A DNA stretch of 64,000 nt from Nymphaea colorata (GCF_008831285.2 NC_045148.1:10049001-10113000), one strand, 5' to 3'; counted from the stretch's first letter, positions 46,289 to 57,488 are shown. A program made the numbers and translations. The notes: generated by a model not told the origin, from the letters alone.

Positions 46289-47410
46289 TACTAAGGCTGG
46301 GCATCAAGCCGGATCGGGCCGGCCCGGCCCAAAAAAATTGACAAAAGTTAAGCCTGTTAACATTATCGGGCCAGCCCGAGACCCGGGCCGGTGAAGTATC
46401 TAACCTCGGGCTTGAGATTGTGCCCGAGGCCCGGCCCGACCCATTTATAATCGGGCTGGGCCAATGAAGTATCGGGCCTCGGGCTTGAGATTGTGCCCGA
46501 GGCCCGGCGCGGCCAGGCCCAATCATCCACTCGGGCTTGGCCTCCTGCAGGCTGCAGGGTCTCGCTCCACTTTTCAAGCTTTCCCCTCTTTTTTCAGTTG
46601 TTCTTTCCTTTTTTATTTTTCATCGACACTCAATTCTCGTTGATCATATGTTTCCTCTTCAATCTTTGGAATGCAATTATGAGAGGTTGTTGTGTAAGAC
46701 ATGCAACAAAAAGAGTGAGACTCACTGCCATTCTGTTGTAGTTTGACAGAAATCAAAAAGAAGGAAGAGAGACGGACCTCTCTCTCTCTCCCCAACTCTT
46801 AGTTGTTTCATTGTTTTTTTTTTCGTTTTCTTGTTGCTAGAATGTTGGGAGATAGAAGAGAAAGTCAGTCCCCCCATGAGAGCTTAAGAATAGAAAACAT
46901 GTGGCGGCCCAATACCAGGTGAGTGAGAGAAAGAGGGAAGGAAAGAACAGGGCGATGGTGATGATAGCGCGTGCGGGAATGACGGCAGTCGTAGAGCCGT
47001 GGGTGAGGACCAACGGGGAGGATTGGAGGAGGTGTTCAATGGCAGTCGGGGAAGTCATGGCATCAGCTACAATGAAAGGAAAGTATGAAAAACACGAAGT
47101 CATGGCATCAGCTACAATGAAAGGAAAGTATGAAAAACACAGTCAAACCAAGTGGAAATTGGAAACCCTAACATAAGTAAAGGGGCAAAAAAAGAAGTTT
47201 TTTTTAAGTTACGGGCTTGTCGGGCCGTCGTCGAACGTTGGATCAAACCCGGGCCCGACCCGTTAAGTATCGGGCTAGGCCGAGCCTGATAAAAACGGGT
47301 CCGTTTAGGATTTTTCAAGGCCCGGACCCGGGCCAAGTATCGGGTACCCGGCGGTGGCCCGGGCCGAGTATTGGGTACCCAGCGGTGGCCCGGCCCGATG
47401 CCCAGACTTA
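46289..47410. mobile_element. hAT-type element with extra internal sequence, GGGCATC family copy 3
   Basis: The left tip TACTAAGGCTGGGCATC and the reverse complement of the right tip TAAGTCTGGGCATCGGGCC match. Flanks are AACTCGCC (46281-46288) and AACTTGCC (47411-47418), a 7-of-8 target duplication. GGGCC-rich subterminal blocks like those of the copies at 27904 and 52923 occupy both ends. The middle, about 46560-47190, is unlike them and includes an open frame at 46901-47176 (+) beginning MAAQYQVSERKREGKN. I do not recognise that sequence as a transposase or known gene. It could be a captured fragment or part of an original transposon. Confidence 0.7.
47051..47140. repeat. Perfect 45-bp tandem duplication inside the hAT-type element
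   Basis: Two identical 45-bp copies at 47051 and 47096, each containing GAAGTCATGGCATCAGCTAC. They are in frame in the internal open frame and give EVMASATMKGKYEKH twice. Confidence 0.95.
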
Positions 47411-48115
47411 AACTTGCCTCTTAAACTTAAAGGCAGAGCACTGGCTCCGCGAATTTTTTTTAGTGAGAGCACTCATTCAATACCTATAACAATCGAATAT
47501 ATCAAAATATCAACATATATATTAAATTAATTTTATAATATTGATGTGGACAACTAACCACACCAGCCACATGGTAGAAGAAAGAGGAAAGGATCAAAGC
47601 TTAGCCTCTAATCTGGACAGTGAAATTTCTTCACAATTACTAGAATTTGCTTCACATAAAAACTTCATATTATAAATTTGAGATTTTGAGGAATGGAGAC
47701 AAAAATTACAGGAAATAATGGTAAGAAATAAAAACTAAAAATTGCATGCATAGCGGCATTCGAAAATCCAACTCGAGATTCGATAATCAGGGACATTGTA
47801 TATAGAACAGATCCGAACCGTCCGCTCATGCTAAAAATGTGACCGTTGAAAAAGGAAAGACCGGGCCCACCTGCTCCAACTTTGACTCAAGTTGCCGTCG
47901 AGAGCAACTGCATCAGATTCAAATTCCTTCCGAGGCAAGGAAAGGACGCCCTAGCAACAGCACCGCGTTTATTGTGGCTCTTGACCGTTTTGCCGTGTTC
48001 CCTTCTTTCTTCTTCTCCTTCTTCTTCCTTGCTTGCCCACGTTGTTTCTCGTCTTCTGCAGTGGTGGTACTATGCGATAGTGTCAGCTCATAGAAAGGTG
48101 CGGAGGGATTTGGTC

Positions 48116-50037
48116 ATGGCGAAGAGTGGTGAGGTGGAGGTCGCAGAAGAAGCACACCCTTACGCTTTCCACGTCTCTGGGCCTCGAAATCTTTCCTCTC
48201 CTAACTGGAGGGACCTCATCTATTCTAGTTGGTAATCGCCCACATCTTCGATTGCTTTTCCTGGTTTTTAATCGGTTCAAAATCTGGTTTTTGAGTGGGA
48301 TTTTTGTGATCGGGACTTCTGTTCCCTTAACTTTGGTGGGGTTTGTGGTTTTCCCTTTCTGGTGGTGCCGTGATTGTACAGTTTGGGCTTTCAGTTGGAT
48401 TTTCCCTTCGGTGGAGGAGTAACTGCTTGGTGGGGGCGTCGGTTTTTCCGTTTCGGAGATTCACTTACCCTTGGGGTGTTTTTTCTTTCTTTTGTTGGTT
48501 GTTTGCGGGTTTCTGATTCTACTAGTACAACATAGTGGCACTCCTTCTCTGAAACTGCATAGTTTGAAATGAAAAATAAAACTCATTTTGTGATAATGTT
48601 ATTCGTTCTCGAGAAATCGTGATAGTTTGAACTAGAAAAAGAAATTAGTTTTGTACCCACAAGGAAATGAGGCAGAACAGTTCCCTTGTTCCTTTCACGC
48701 AAATTTCTCAGGACTGGTAGATCATGCCCAGTGTAGAGATAAGAGCTTCCACAATGATGCTTGTTTTAGAACTTGAATTGTTGAACGTTCATGTTTTTTA
48801 CACCATTTAGTTAATGTCAATCCTGTGCATGCATTTCATTGAAGATTGGTAGCATATTTCGCCAATCTACTTGGTTTAGGTTGTATCCAAAATGAGAAAC
48901 CCCATGAGACCTTAAAGGAGGAAGCAATCAATCAGTTCTCAAATGGAAATTGGAATTTTATGATGTTTAAAACTTCATTCCTTTATCTAAATGTTCTTTT
49001 ACATTCGTGTTTGCAGGAAAAGTCCAAATTACAGAAGAACGGTTATAGCTTGCTTTATTCAAGCAGTGTATCTTCTTGAGCTCGACAGACAAGATAAAAG
49101 AAATGACGAAAATGCGCTTGCTCCGAAATGGTGGAAGCCATTTAAGTACAAACTAACTCGGACTTTAATAGATGACAGAGATGGATCCATATTTGGGGCA
49201 ATCCTAGAATGGGATCGAGCAGCTGCACTATCAGACTTCATCCTCATGAGGCCAAGTGGTGCTCCACGGGCAGTTGTAGTACTCAGGGGAACATTACTTA
49301 AAAGCCCAACCATCAGAAGAGATTTGGAGGATGATCTGCGTTTCCTTACTTGGGAAAGCTTGAAGGGTTCTGTCAGATTTAACAAAGCATTGGAAGCACT
49401 AAAGTCAACTGCAGAAAAGTTTGGTAGCGCCAATATTTGCATTGCAGGTCACTCTCTTGGAGCAGGATTAGCCCTGCAGGTAGGCAAAGCACTGGCCAAA
49501 CAGGGACTGTATGTAGAGACTCACTTGTTCAATCCCCCCTCTGTTTCAATTGCCATGGGACTAAGAAGCATCGGCGAGAGCGCAGAGTACTTGTGGAAGA
49601 GGATCAGAGGTGCAATGGACATGGTTCGCGCAATTCTGCCTGCAAATTGTGAGGTTCAGCCCCTTGATGAAGAAGATAATGGCAACAAGAGCGATGGCGG
49701 TAAAGTCTGTAAGGAACTAAAGAAATGGGTTCCTTACCTATATGTGAACAACAGCGACTATATCTGCTGCTACTACACCAATCCAGCAGGCACAGTAGAA
49801 GGGCAAAATGACGTCGCCGGTAGTCCGGCGAAGCCACAGGTTGAGGACCAAGGACAATTGGCAGCAAAGCTTTTTGTGATGTCGAAGGGCCCGCAGAAGT
49901 TTATGGAGGCTCATGGATTGGAACAATGGTGGTCTCATGACTTGGAACTACGAGAGGCACAGCACAGCAAGCTCATCAGCAGACAGTTAAAATCTCTATA
50001 CACTGTTCAACCACAGCCTCAAGGCAAAACTCAATGA
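48116..50037 (+). CDS. Lipase-like alpha/beta hydrolase (At4g10955-like, class 3 lipase fold)
   Basis: Two exons: 48116-48231 and 49017-50037, joined TG|G (Trp39); 378 aa. The N-terminus contains PYAFHVSGPRNLSSPNWRDL. It is followed by ACFIQAVYLLELDRQ, LAPKWWKPFKYKL, DDRDGSIFGAILEWD and VVVLRGTLLKS. The nucleophile elbow IAGHSLGAGLAL puts Ser185 in the GHSLG motif of class 3 lipases, and ETHLFNPPSVS follows. This matches the plant group typified by At4g10955, which databases label 'GDSL esterase/lipase' although the fold and motif are those of alpha/beta-hydrolase lipases. No signal peptide is visible. Substrate unknown. The 3' flank carries a 255-bp tandem duplication starting 73 bp past the stop. 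Confidence 0.9.
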
Positions 50038-51075
50038 CGTGCTGGTACAGAGTCTTGAGGCGAAAACAGACGGCATTAGTTTTTGGTTCTCCTTTGTTTT
50101 TCTGCAAACTATGTCAATGTCTCTGCAAAGGACAGTTTGACAATAACATTAATAATATCAATTACCGTTTACTAATGTCATACATTGGTCTTGATGGGTA
50201 GTAAGAGCAAATCAGTTGGTAAGGCCCTTGGTGAAAATCAAGGCCACAATCAGAAAACCAGTTCATCCTCCGTGCTCATTCTTGAATTTGTGCTCATCCA
50301 ATAGGCTCTGCGTTTGCATGGTCACAGAGTAGCGAAATATAAAACATGTTTGGACATGAACAAACATGTCAATGTCTCTGCAAAGAACAGTTTGAGAATA
50401 ACATTAATAATATCAATTTCCGTTTTCTAATGTCATACATTGATCTTGATGGGTAGTAAGAGCAAATCAGTTGGGAAGGCCCTTGGTGAAAATGAAGGCC
50501 ACAATCAGAAAAACAGTTCATCCTCCGTGCTAATTCTTGAATCTGTGCTCATCCAATAAGCTTTGCGTTTGCATGGTCACAGATGCGAAAGAAAAAACAT
50601 GTTTGGACATGAACAAACAACAGGGGAATTGTTTTCTCTCGAATTGCAGTTTGTGGATCTTTATGCACACAGAATCTGAACTGAGCACTTCCCATGTATT
50701 GAACCTTAGATTATGTGCTAGATATCAGAAACCTGATTTCTCATATACTCTCATACATATTTACTCATATCATATTGACATGAATCTAAAACAAAGACCA
50801 ATTTAAAGAACAAACAGGCAATGGAAATTCTCCTTTTTCACCTCAAAGACCTGAACACTTGAAATTATTTCCTGAAGTGTCAGCGATCGATAATATTAAA
50901 AAGGATCCTTCTGGGCAGAATTAATCTCCTGCAAATAACATGTTGAAGTGCAGCAATTGTTTAATCGGACCACTAAAAAGCAAATGTCATCTGTTATTCC
51001 TCTTTTCACAAACTATACAGAGTTTTGCAAAAGACAAAAGTCTGAAAGGACAAAGTTACAGCGAATAAAAGTTCA
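50038..51075. other. Gap downstream of the lipase-like gene
   Basis: Mostly taken up by the 255-bp tandem duplication (50111-50618), likely within or just after the lipase 3' UTR. The right part should be the 3' UTR of the C2 gene on the other strand. No gene seen. Confidence 0.6.
50111..50618. repeat. 255-bp tandem duplication
   Basis: Copy 1 starts at 50111 and copy 2 at 50366, both with ATGTCAATGTCTCTGCAAAG. The copies differ by scattered substitutions and small indels, so it is a fairly young duplication. It reaches GGACATGAACAAAC at 50618. Confidence 0.93.
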
Positions 51076-51720
51076 TCACCCACTCGTGCTAACTACTGTT
51101 CCCGCATCGCACTCTCCGTCCACTACACGGAGCTCACCTGCTTCGCCGCCAACACCGCCTGACTTGGCCGATTCCTCCGCTGCCTCCCCGGACTCGGACG
51201 GAGCAGTCACCGGAGTCTCGGGCTCGCAGAAAGAGAACGAGTCGCGCGGTACGAAGAACTTCCCCGTGGGAGGAATCCACAGGTTGATGAGCCCCTGCGC
51301 CCTGCCGGACGGCCGCCTCAGCTGGAGCGTCACGCACTGAATCGGGTCGGCCTCGAGCTTCCCCTTCTCGCCGCCTTCCTCCTTCAGCACGTCGCAGAGG
51401 AGCACTCGCGCGCTCCCGACGAGCTTGTCGTGGATGTGCCCATGCGCGTAGACGTCGACGTTGAGCGCGGTAAGGACGTCGGTCTCCGGCAGCCGGGCGT
51501 CGAACGTGACGGAAACAGTTTCGTTCCAGACGGGATTAGTCCCACCAGTCTCGTCGACGTGGGTTCTGGCTGTGCGGCCGGCCTCGACGTAGACGACGGC
51601 GTAGGTACGCATCCTGGACAGGTGCTTCACGTCCTCGAGGTCCTGCGCAGAGATGACTCGGACCTCGATGGTCCGGTGACGAACCGGCTCGTTTCGATGG
51701 TGATGAGTTCCTGGAGCCAT
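51076..51720 (-). CDS. C2-domain protein, SRC2-like
   Basis: A single-exon frame of 214 aa. The ATG at 51720 is chosen; the frame extends upstream only through a GTG. After MAPGTHHHRNEPVRH a C2 domain spans about residues 16-120: TIEVRVISAQDLEDVKHLSR, TYAVVYVE, the conserved NPVWNETVSVTFDARL, LNVDVYA and DKLVGSARVLLCDVL. Then comes VTLQLRRPSGRAQGLINLWI, and a low-complexity Glu/Ser/Gly-rich tail ending VVSTSG. This is the SRC2 / BAP-like plant C2 architecture, binding membranes, often Ca2+-dependently, in cold and defence signalling. Several Ca2+-ligand Asp positions look incomplete, so Ca2+ dependence is uncertain. The coding region is GC-rich, unlike its neighbours. The promoter has a TATA box and two G-boxes. 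Confidence 0.9.
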   Translation of the reverse strand: MAPGTHHHRNEPVRHRTIEVRVISAQDLEDVKHLSRMRTYAVVYVEAGRTARTHVDETGGTNPVWNETVSVTFDARLPETDVLTALNVDVYAHGHIHDKLVGSARVLLCDVLKEEGGEKGKLEADPIQCVTLQLRRPSGRAQGLINLWIPPTGKFFVPRDSFSFCEPETPVTAPSESGEAAEESAKSGGVGGEAGELRVVDGECDAGTVVSTSG

Positions 51721-51838
51721 TATGAGCGCCGGAAAATATAAACAAAGTCCCCACTCGTTGCCCGGAAAACGCACTCAGACAGAGGAAGAAGAGAAGTGCG
51801 ACATGAAAACTGGTGAACGAAAGAGGTGGCCGGAGCCG

Positions 51839-51848
51839 TATTTATAGG
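51839..51848 (-). promoter_or_regulatory. TATA box of the C2-domain gene
   Basis: The minus strand reads CTATAAATAC, 119 bp upstream of the ATG. That leaves room for transcription to start about 30 bp downstream with a leader near 85-90 nt. Confidence 0.7.
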
Positions 51849-51906
51849 GAAGAAGAAGCTTCTCGCCACCCGTGCCCATTGAGACGGTGGTTCGGGAAGT
51901 AGGAAC

Positions 51907-51912
51907 CACGTG
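51907..51912 (-). promoter_or_regulatory. G-box / ABRE (proximal)
   Basis: Palindromic CACGTG within CCACGTGTCC, about 60 bp upstream of the TATA box. This is an ABRE-type core bound by bZIP factors in plants; the response is inferred. Confidence 0.55.
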
Positions 51913-51958
51913 TCCCCACCCACACCGTCGGATTAATGATAGACCGTTGGGATGATGA

Positions 51959-51964
51959 CACGTG
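51959..51964 (-). promoter_or_regulatory. G-box / ABRE (distal)
   Basis: A second CACGTG within GACACGTGG, 52 bp from the first. Paired ACGT cores are the usual arrangement in ABA-responsive plant promoters. Confidence 0.55.
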
Positions 51965-52680
51965 GTGAAAGAGTGGCTTGGGTCGGCGCGTGTGCTCGAG
52001 GGCCGAGGTGGACCGCGTTTGAAACTGCACCGGAGCGAGTAAGACCAGCTCACGCCAGGTGATCTCACACTCACCTGAACCTTTTTGTAGTGAAAGCAAA
52101 ATAGAAAGGAACAAGTTTGTTCCGTTCTTAGATTCTCTGACTTAGGCCGGCTGCAGTTTGACTGTTCAACGTCCTTTTTCTTATCTTTTGGGTCTTAACT
52201 TTTTGTGACGGTGAATTGTTTATTCACCTACATTGGTCGAAGTTTTTTTTTTTCTTCTGTAGTATTCCGTAAGTTTGAAATGTTTGTTTTCATTATTGAT
52301 TAATGTTAGCATAAAGCTAGTACATTAATAAGAAGCTAATACATTAGTAAACTGGATTATGGTTCGCTTTTCACTTTGAGATTTAAGATTGTTTTGGAAC
52401 CTAAGCAAGAAGTTGAAATACAATGCATTAGACATGACAATAATGATCTTCCTTATAAACTTCATACCTTGCACAACTAACTGAGTTGTGATATTCAAGA
52501 TTTAGGTAGCTAGGAAAAGTATTTTATTAGACCACCTAGTTGGAAGTTCAAGATTCCACCTTTCTTGTCGTTCTTGTAGGATACCAAGCATGTTTTCAAT
52601 GATGCATATACTATGCTTCAACTTGTACATCAATGCTTTCTTTTTACCATCCATAAAGTTGACACTACGATTTGAGAACT

Positions 52681-52806
52681 TTGTGATATTCAATATCCAT
52701 TTTCAATATTCAATGTCTTAAAGTTTTTTAATGAAAGGAGAACTTGTGACATTCAATATCCATTTTCAATATTCAATGTCTTTAAAGTTTTTCAATGAAA
52801 GGAGAC
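52681..52806. repeat. 63-bp tandem duplication
   Basis: Two near-identical units beginning TTGTGA[T/C]ATTCAATATCC, at 52681 and 52744. Confidence 0.88.
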
Positions 52807-52922
52807 GCTCGAGAGTTGCTCCAACTTCCCAACCTACTCAGTCTTTTTCTCCTCAATTGGATTAATTCCGGAATAAGATCAATGTCCTATTTGCTTCATT
52901 TATGAGGTTTTTTGGGCACCAA

Positions 52923-53274
52923 TAAGCCTAGGCATCGGCCCAACTCTGCCTAGCTTGACACACGAAACTTGGGCTCAACACTTAAAACCCTCAAGCCCGA
53001 TTCGGACCCAGCCAGATTAAATTAAAAAATATATATTTTAATATAAAAATATAATTAATCGTAATAAAAATATTATAACTATATATAAAAATCAATAAAA
53101 TATATATTAAAAAATATTATTAGGCCCAACTTGGCTTAATCTTAATCCGGCCCACCAGGCTGGCCCGATAATTGATCGGGCCGGCCTGGTGCCCTTTTTT
53201 TGGACCCGAGCTTAGGCTTGAGTCATGCAGGGTACCAGGTACTCGTCGGGTGCCCGACATGATGCCCAACCTTA
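52923..53274. mobile_element. Non-autonomous hAT-type element, GGGCATC family copy 2
   Basis: A 352-bp element. The left tip TAAGCCTAGGCATCGGCCC and the reverse complement of the right end TAAGGTTGGGCATC match. The flanks GGCACCAA and AGCATCAA agree at 6 of 8 positions, as expected for an old 8-bp target duplication. It has GGGCC-rich ends and an AT-rich core with ATTAATCGTAATAAAAATAT. Its reverse complement matches the copy at 27904. Confidence 0.7.
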
Positions 53275-54496
53275 AGCATCAAGGGCAAGCTGGTCTTTTT
53301 TGACATTCACTATATTTGTATTTATGTTGCTGGCTTGGATTGCACACCATATTTTTCTCAAAATTAAGTTGTTGGCTAAATTTACCCCGATTTTGTTTAC
53401 TAAAACCCTCCTTAGATAGATGTTTGTTTCTGACCTATTAAGAAGTTACCAACCGTAAATATTGTTAAATTAAAGGAAGTGCCGGTATAGTATTTCCATC
53501 TTTTTTTCACTTAAACTAATTTTATCACATGAACACTATTTTTTTCGGGGGGGGGGGTGGGTTTAACCTTGTCATCTTAAATGGATTTTGGATCTTCAAG
53601 ATGTTTGAAAGCTAATAAAAGCACCATATGTTTGCTTCGCTTGCCTTATTAATATTGGATTATGTTTATGAACCTTAGGATAACCTGAATTTAAGGGTAC
53701 CGTGTTTGATAGCCTCAGATTTGTTGATTTGAAATCCACACTTTGTGAGACTTATTATCTAAACAAATTAAAAACCCAAAATTTCACCAAATTCTGCTTT
53801 CCTGCAAAACCAAATTAAACGGCAGCTAATGGGGCGTAACAAGTTCTTCAATGGGAAATATTTTTATTTAAATTTTGGTTTAATTAATAACTCTGAGTTG
53901 TTTCTAATGGAAAATCTTTCCAGTAATCCATGTGCATATCTTTGAAAGTATTTTCAAGACCCGCCAAACCTCCGGAAAAGAATAACTAGCTAGCTAGAAT
54001 TAAATGTTCATCAACTCGGTGTCTTACAAACAGAAAAAAGAAATTGATATTGCAGCCACTTTTCTCTTTTATATTTTTCCTTTCATTTATACATTTAGTT
54101 AAATTGATTCTGAATAGGATAAAAATATTAAAAATCATTTTTAAAAGTAAAAAACATATATACAATAATAAAAATAAAATGTTTTAAAAATAGTTTTTTC
54201 TTCAAGGAGAGTGGTTGGCTCTACTGTTTCAAAACTTTACAAGTGACGAAATCTTGTGCAAGCATATAAACATTGTAAAGAAGCGATAATGCAAATTAAT
54301 TAATTTTTTTTTGATGAATGATGACTTTTAAGAAATGATCATAAAATTTAGAGAAATTCATTCAAGGAACGTAGGTTGGGAAGGATTGGCTAACGTGCGC
54401 GCGATCCTACGAGCACGCCAAATTTAAGGCCTTCAGTTTTCGTCGTTTCGTTATGACTCTGCGTTCTTTCTGTTTGGCGGGGAGCTCAGGGAATGG

Positions 54497-56357
54497 ATGA
54501 TGGAGCTCTGTCCACAAAATTCCGCCACCGCCACCGCCAACGCCGGCGGCGGGCTGGAGGATCATCTCTCCGACTTGCCACAACACCTCCTCCTTTCCAT
54601 CCTTTCCCTCCTGCCCACCAGAGAAGCCGTCGCAACGTCGTCTCTCTCCCGCCGCTGGCGCAACGCTTGGTCCTCTCTCCCGTCGCTTGACTTGGGGACT
54701 GAATTGGTGAAGGCCGGTGCTTCCTCCGCACCCAAAGCGTGGGCGGAAGTCGTTCTTCGACTCCTTTCCTTCCGCGACGCGCCGGTTCTCCGGTGCCGCA
54801 TCTCGAACGCCCTCGAGAAATGCCGCCACGACGTCGACCGGGCTATCGGGATACTCGTGGATCGTGGGGTGAGGGATTTGGGGGTCGGTTCTCTGCGTGT
54901 TGGTGCTTACAGGCTTCCCTCTTCCTTGTTCCGGTGCGATTCGATTCGAGTTCTGGAGTTGCGGGGCTGCCTACTTGGTCTGCCTCCTCAGGGGTTCGAC
55001 GGATTCCCGCGACTGGAAACGCTGAGGCTCGTCGAGGCAACTTTCGACGGCGGCACTTTCGATCGCCTGGTCCGCGGGAGCTCCGTGCTTGAGAATTTGG
55101 TGGTGGATGGGTGCTTCGGATTTAAGAAGCTCGTCGTTAGCTCTCCGACTCTCCGGTCGTTCGATGTCGCTTGTAATACGTGGGAAATTCTCGAGATTGA
55201 GCATGCTCCGCGGCTCTCACAATCGTCCGTGTCTTTGAGTTTCCTGAATCCGAAGCATACTTCTGACCTTAGGCCGCTTCTCCAGGGCTTGGTTCGTGTT
55301 GGACGTCTCTCGCTGCAAGACGACTTCGTCTGGGTGAGAGTTTTATCTTGATCAAATTTTCTGTGAACTAGGAATTGGTTGTTTTTTTGTCCTTAATTAA
55401 TTGGCTTTATTGGAAGGCACTGATTCATCTATGCCAATTTCTTTTTCCTCTTGTTGATTGGTGGTGATGAATTGATTAAACCGAAGAATTGAATACCAAT
55501 TATAGAGAGTCGTATCATTTGGTATAGATGGATTTGAAGATACTGAATCTCTATAAATAATTGTGTCCTTGGTTTACTGTGAATGTTATCTATCCGTTGA
55601 GAGATTTGATGGAATGATTTTGGTTTTCTTGCTCTAGGTTTGTTTTCAGGAAGGCGTCTCTTGGAAACACTTCCCTGCAACCTTCTCTAATCTGAAGAAG
55701 CTGGCCATAGATGCAAATTTGAGGAAGGGGGACGACGTTGGTGTTGTTTCCTGGTTCCTTGAGAACTCCCCCAATTTAGCCGAGCTATCTATTATGGTTA
55801 GTACATGGAAAATTTAGAAATTTCTTCTTCTTCTTGACCTGTATTCATGATTAATCTCAACCTCAACTTCTTTTTTGGTGTCTTGGCATCGGTTTAGTTA
55901 TCCACTTTGCCTTAAGATTATATGTCTATTGGATACTAATCTCTGTTTGATTTTGAACTTTTGAGTATTTAACTCCATTTGATTGTGAAACTACAACGGC
56001 TGTGAACAACGAGGCTAGATCACCTTGAAGAAATCTAACCTCTTTCATTTCCTTTGATAGGATCATCCACTCGTTTCTGCTAAAAGAACACTAGATGTCA
56101 ACCACTGGAGGACGAAGGCACCCTTTCATTGCCTGATCCATCACCTAGCGAAGGTAGAAATACATTTTGCTGCAGAACATGAATGTATTATGGAGTTCAT
56201 GACATTTTTGATCGAGAACGGTCGAGCACTCAGACAGATTACTGCTATTTCACTTGTGCGGCAAGAGAAAACCTTCAAACTTAAGCAGTCATTGTTGGAC
56301 ATGCAAAAACGTTTCCCATGGGTGAGACTGTTGTTCAAGAATTTTCGAAAGGTTTAG
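54497..56357 (+). CDS. F-box/LRR-repeat protein
   Basis: Three exons: 54497-55333, 55638-55796, 56061-56357; 430 aa. The F-box lies at about residues 24-62 (LSDLPQHLLLSILSLLPTRE, then SSLSRRWRNAWSSLPSLDL), the usual Skp1-binding N-terminus. LRR-like segments follow: LPSSLFRCDSIRVLELRGC, FPRLETLRLVEATFD, LENLVVDGC, FKKLVVSSPTLRSFDVAC, FSNLKKLAIDA and NSPNLAELSIM. The C-terminal exon (HHLAKVEIHF, then EFMTFLIENGRALRQITAIS) resembles the FBD-like end of these proteins. Such proteins are substrate adaptors of SCF ubiquitin ligases; the target is unknown. An ATG at 54493 opens another frame without the F-box and is rejected. The first exon is GC-rich. Confidence 0.88.
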
Positions 56358-57277
56358 ATATATTTGAATCTGCAGGTTCTTGACAAGAACAAATGGATAC
56401 CAATAGTGTGTAGGTTCCCTACTTTTTTGGTTGGAAAAGTTTATTTTAGGTGGGCACTTGTCCTTTATCATATTCACGGGGTGCCCATGTGGGTACACAG
56501 CGGTAGACGCAACCCTGACCCATCAAAGGGTTCACATCTTCTCCACTTGAATACCCGTCTGTAATACCCTGTTTGTAGTTAATACCTTACATATTGCTTC
56601 TTAATCAATTGCATATTTGGTTGATCTTTGATTTTATGTTCATATATGTTTTTCCCTGATAATGGGGAATGTTCATATCAACTTAAAATAAGGATTCTAT
56701 ATGATATTTCCCTGGAGATTGTGTAACTCGAACCCTACTCATCTATAACTTGAGTTTTAACTCATGCTCGAGCCGAGCTCAACTTGTTTATTAAATGACT
56801 AGAGCTTACATGAGCAAGTTTGAGTTGGCTCAACTTGTTATACATCTCTAACCTAAGAGAGCACATTCTCATGACTTCCTTGAAATGACGAGTTTGGCAA
56901 GGGAAACGCCCGAGTCTAGCAGTCCACTATATGATCTCCAAAGAGGTGAGCACAATGAGATCGAGCAATAGACTGGCAGGCTGTCGGTTTCAGTTTTGAA
57001 TCTTCAGAGTGTGAACTCTTTATGCTGCAAATGAAAGGCTATCGACACACAAGTTAAAGCATGGCAGGACGGCATTTCGGAACATCACTCACTCAAAAAA
57101 TAAAAACAAAAGCTACAAATGAGTACATACAATGCATACACTTCATAAGCCTATAAAATCATCCATTGATGAAACAAAAGCCAAAGCTCCCCTTTCCTTA
57201 GGGGCTAAGGTTTAGGGCTGCATGGGTCTAACCCTTTCAGGTGAGCGAGAAACTAATGCCACCCGCCCATTACCAGT

Positions 57278-57282
<5 letters not shown>

Positions 57283-57327
<45 letters not shown>
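57283..57327. repeat. (TA)n microsatellite
   Basis: A TA run directly to the left of the MITE at 57330. A shorter TA run follows the MITE on the right. Confidence 0.95.
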
Positions 57328-57329
<2 letters not shown>

Positions 57330-57331
<2 letters not shown>

Positions 57332-57488
57332 CAATGACTCTCGTTACATAGAGTTACTCAACCATCTAACTAATGCCATCTTTGAATAGTTGAGAGAAAA
57401 ATTGGTACATTTTTCTTCTTATTTTTGTCTTAACCGTCTACTGGATCAAACGGTACATGACTAGGTGACTTTAAAAAACTAGAGTCAC
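57330..57488. mobile_element. MITE with CAGCCATCTAACCAA-type ends, copy 2
   Basis: The left part contains GAGTTACTCAACCATCTAAC. The right end, TAGGTGACTTTAAAAAACTA, then GAGTCAC, is its imperfect inverted partner. It matches the element at 23670-23876 and is flanked by TA repeats on both sides. Confidence 0.6.

Larger units (their letters stand above)
44013..48115. other. Intergenic region, repeat-rich
   Basis: Contains the UREG 3' UTR, a TAGGGAT-type element (45261-45690), a 37-bp tandem duplication (45744-45817), a large hAT-type element (46289-47410) and, at the right, the leader of the lipase gene. A 150-codon open frame antisense to UREG's last exon is a shadow. No other gene seen. Confidence 0.55.
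51721..54496. other. Intergenic region between C2 and F-box genes
   Basis: The left part holds the C2 gene promoter. Then come a 63-bp tandem duplication (52681-52806), the hAT-type element at 52923-53274 and a G-run near 53548-53557. The rest is AT-rich sequence with no recognised gene. Confidence 0.55.
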
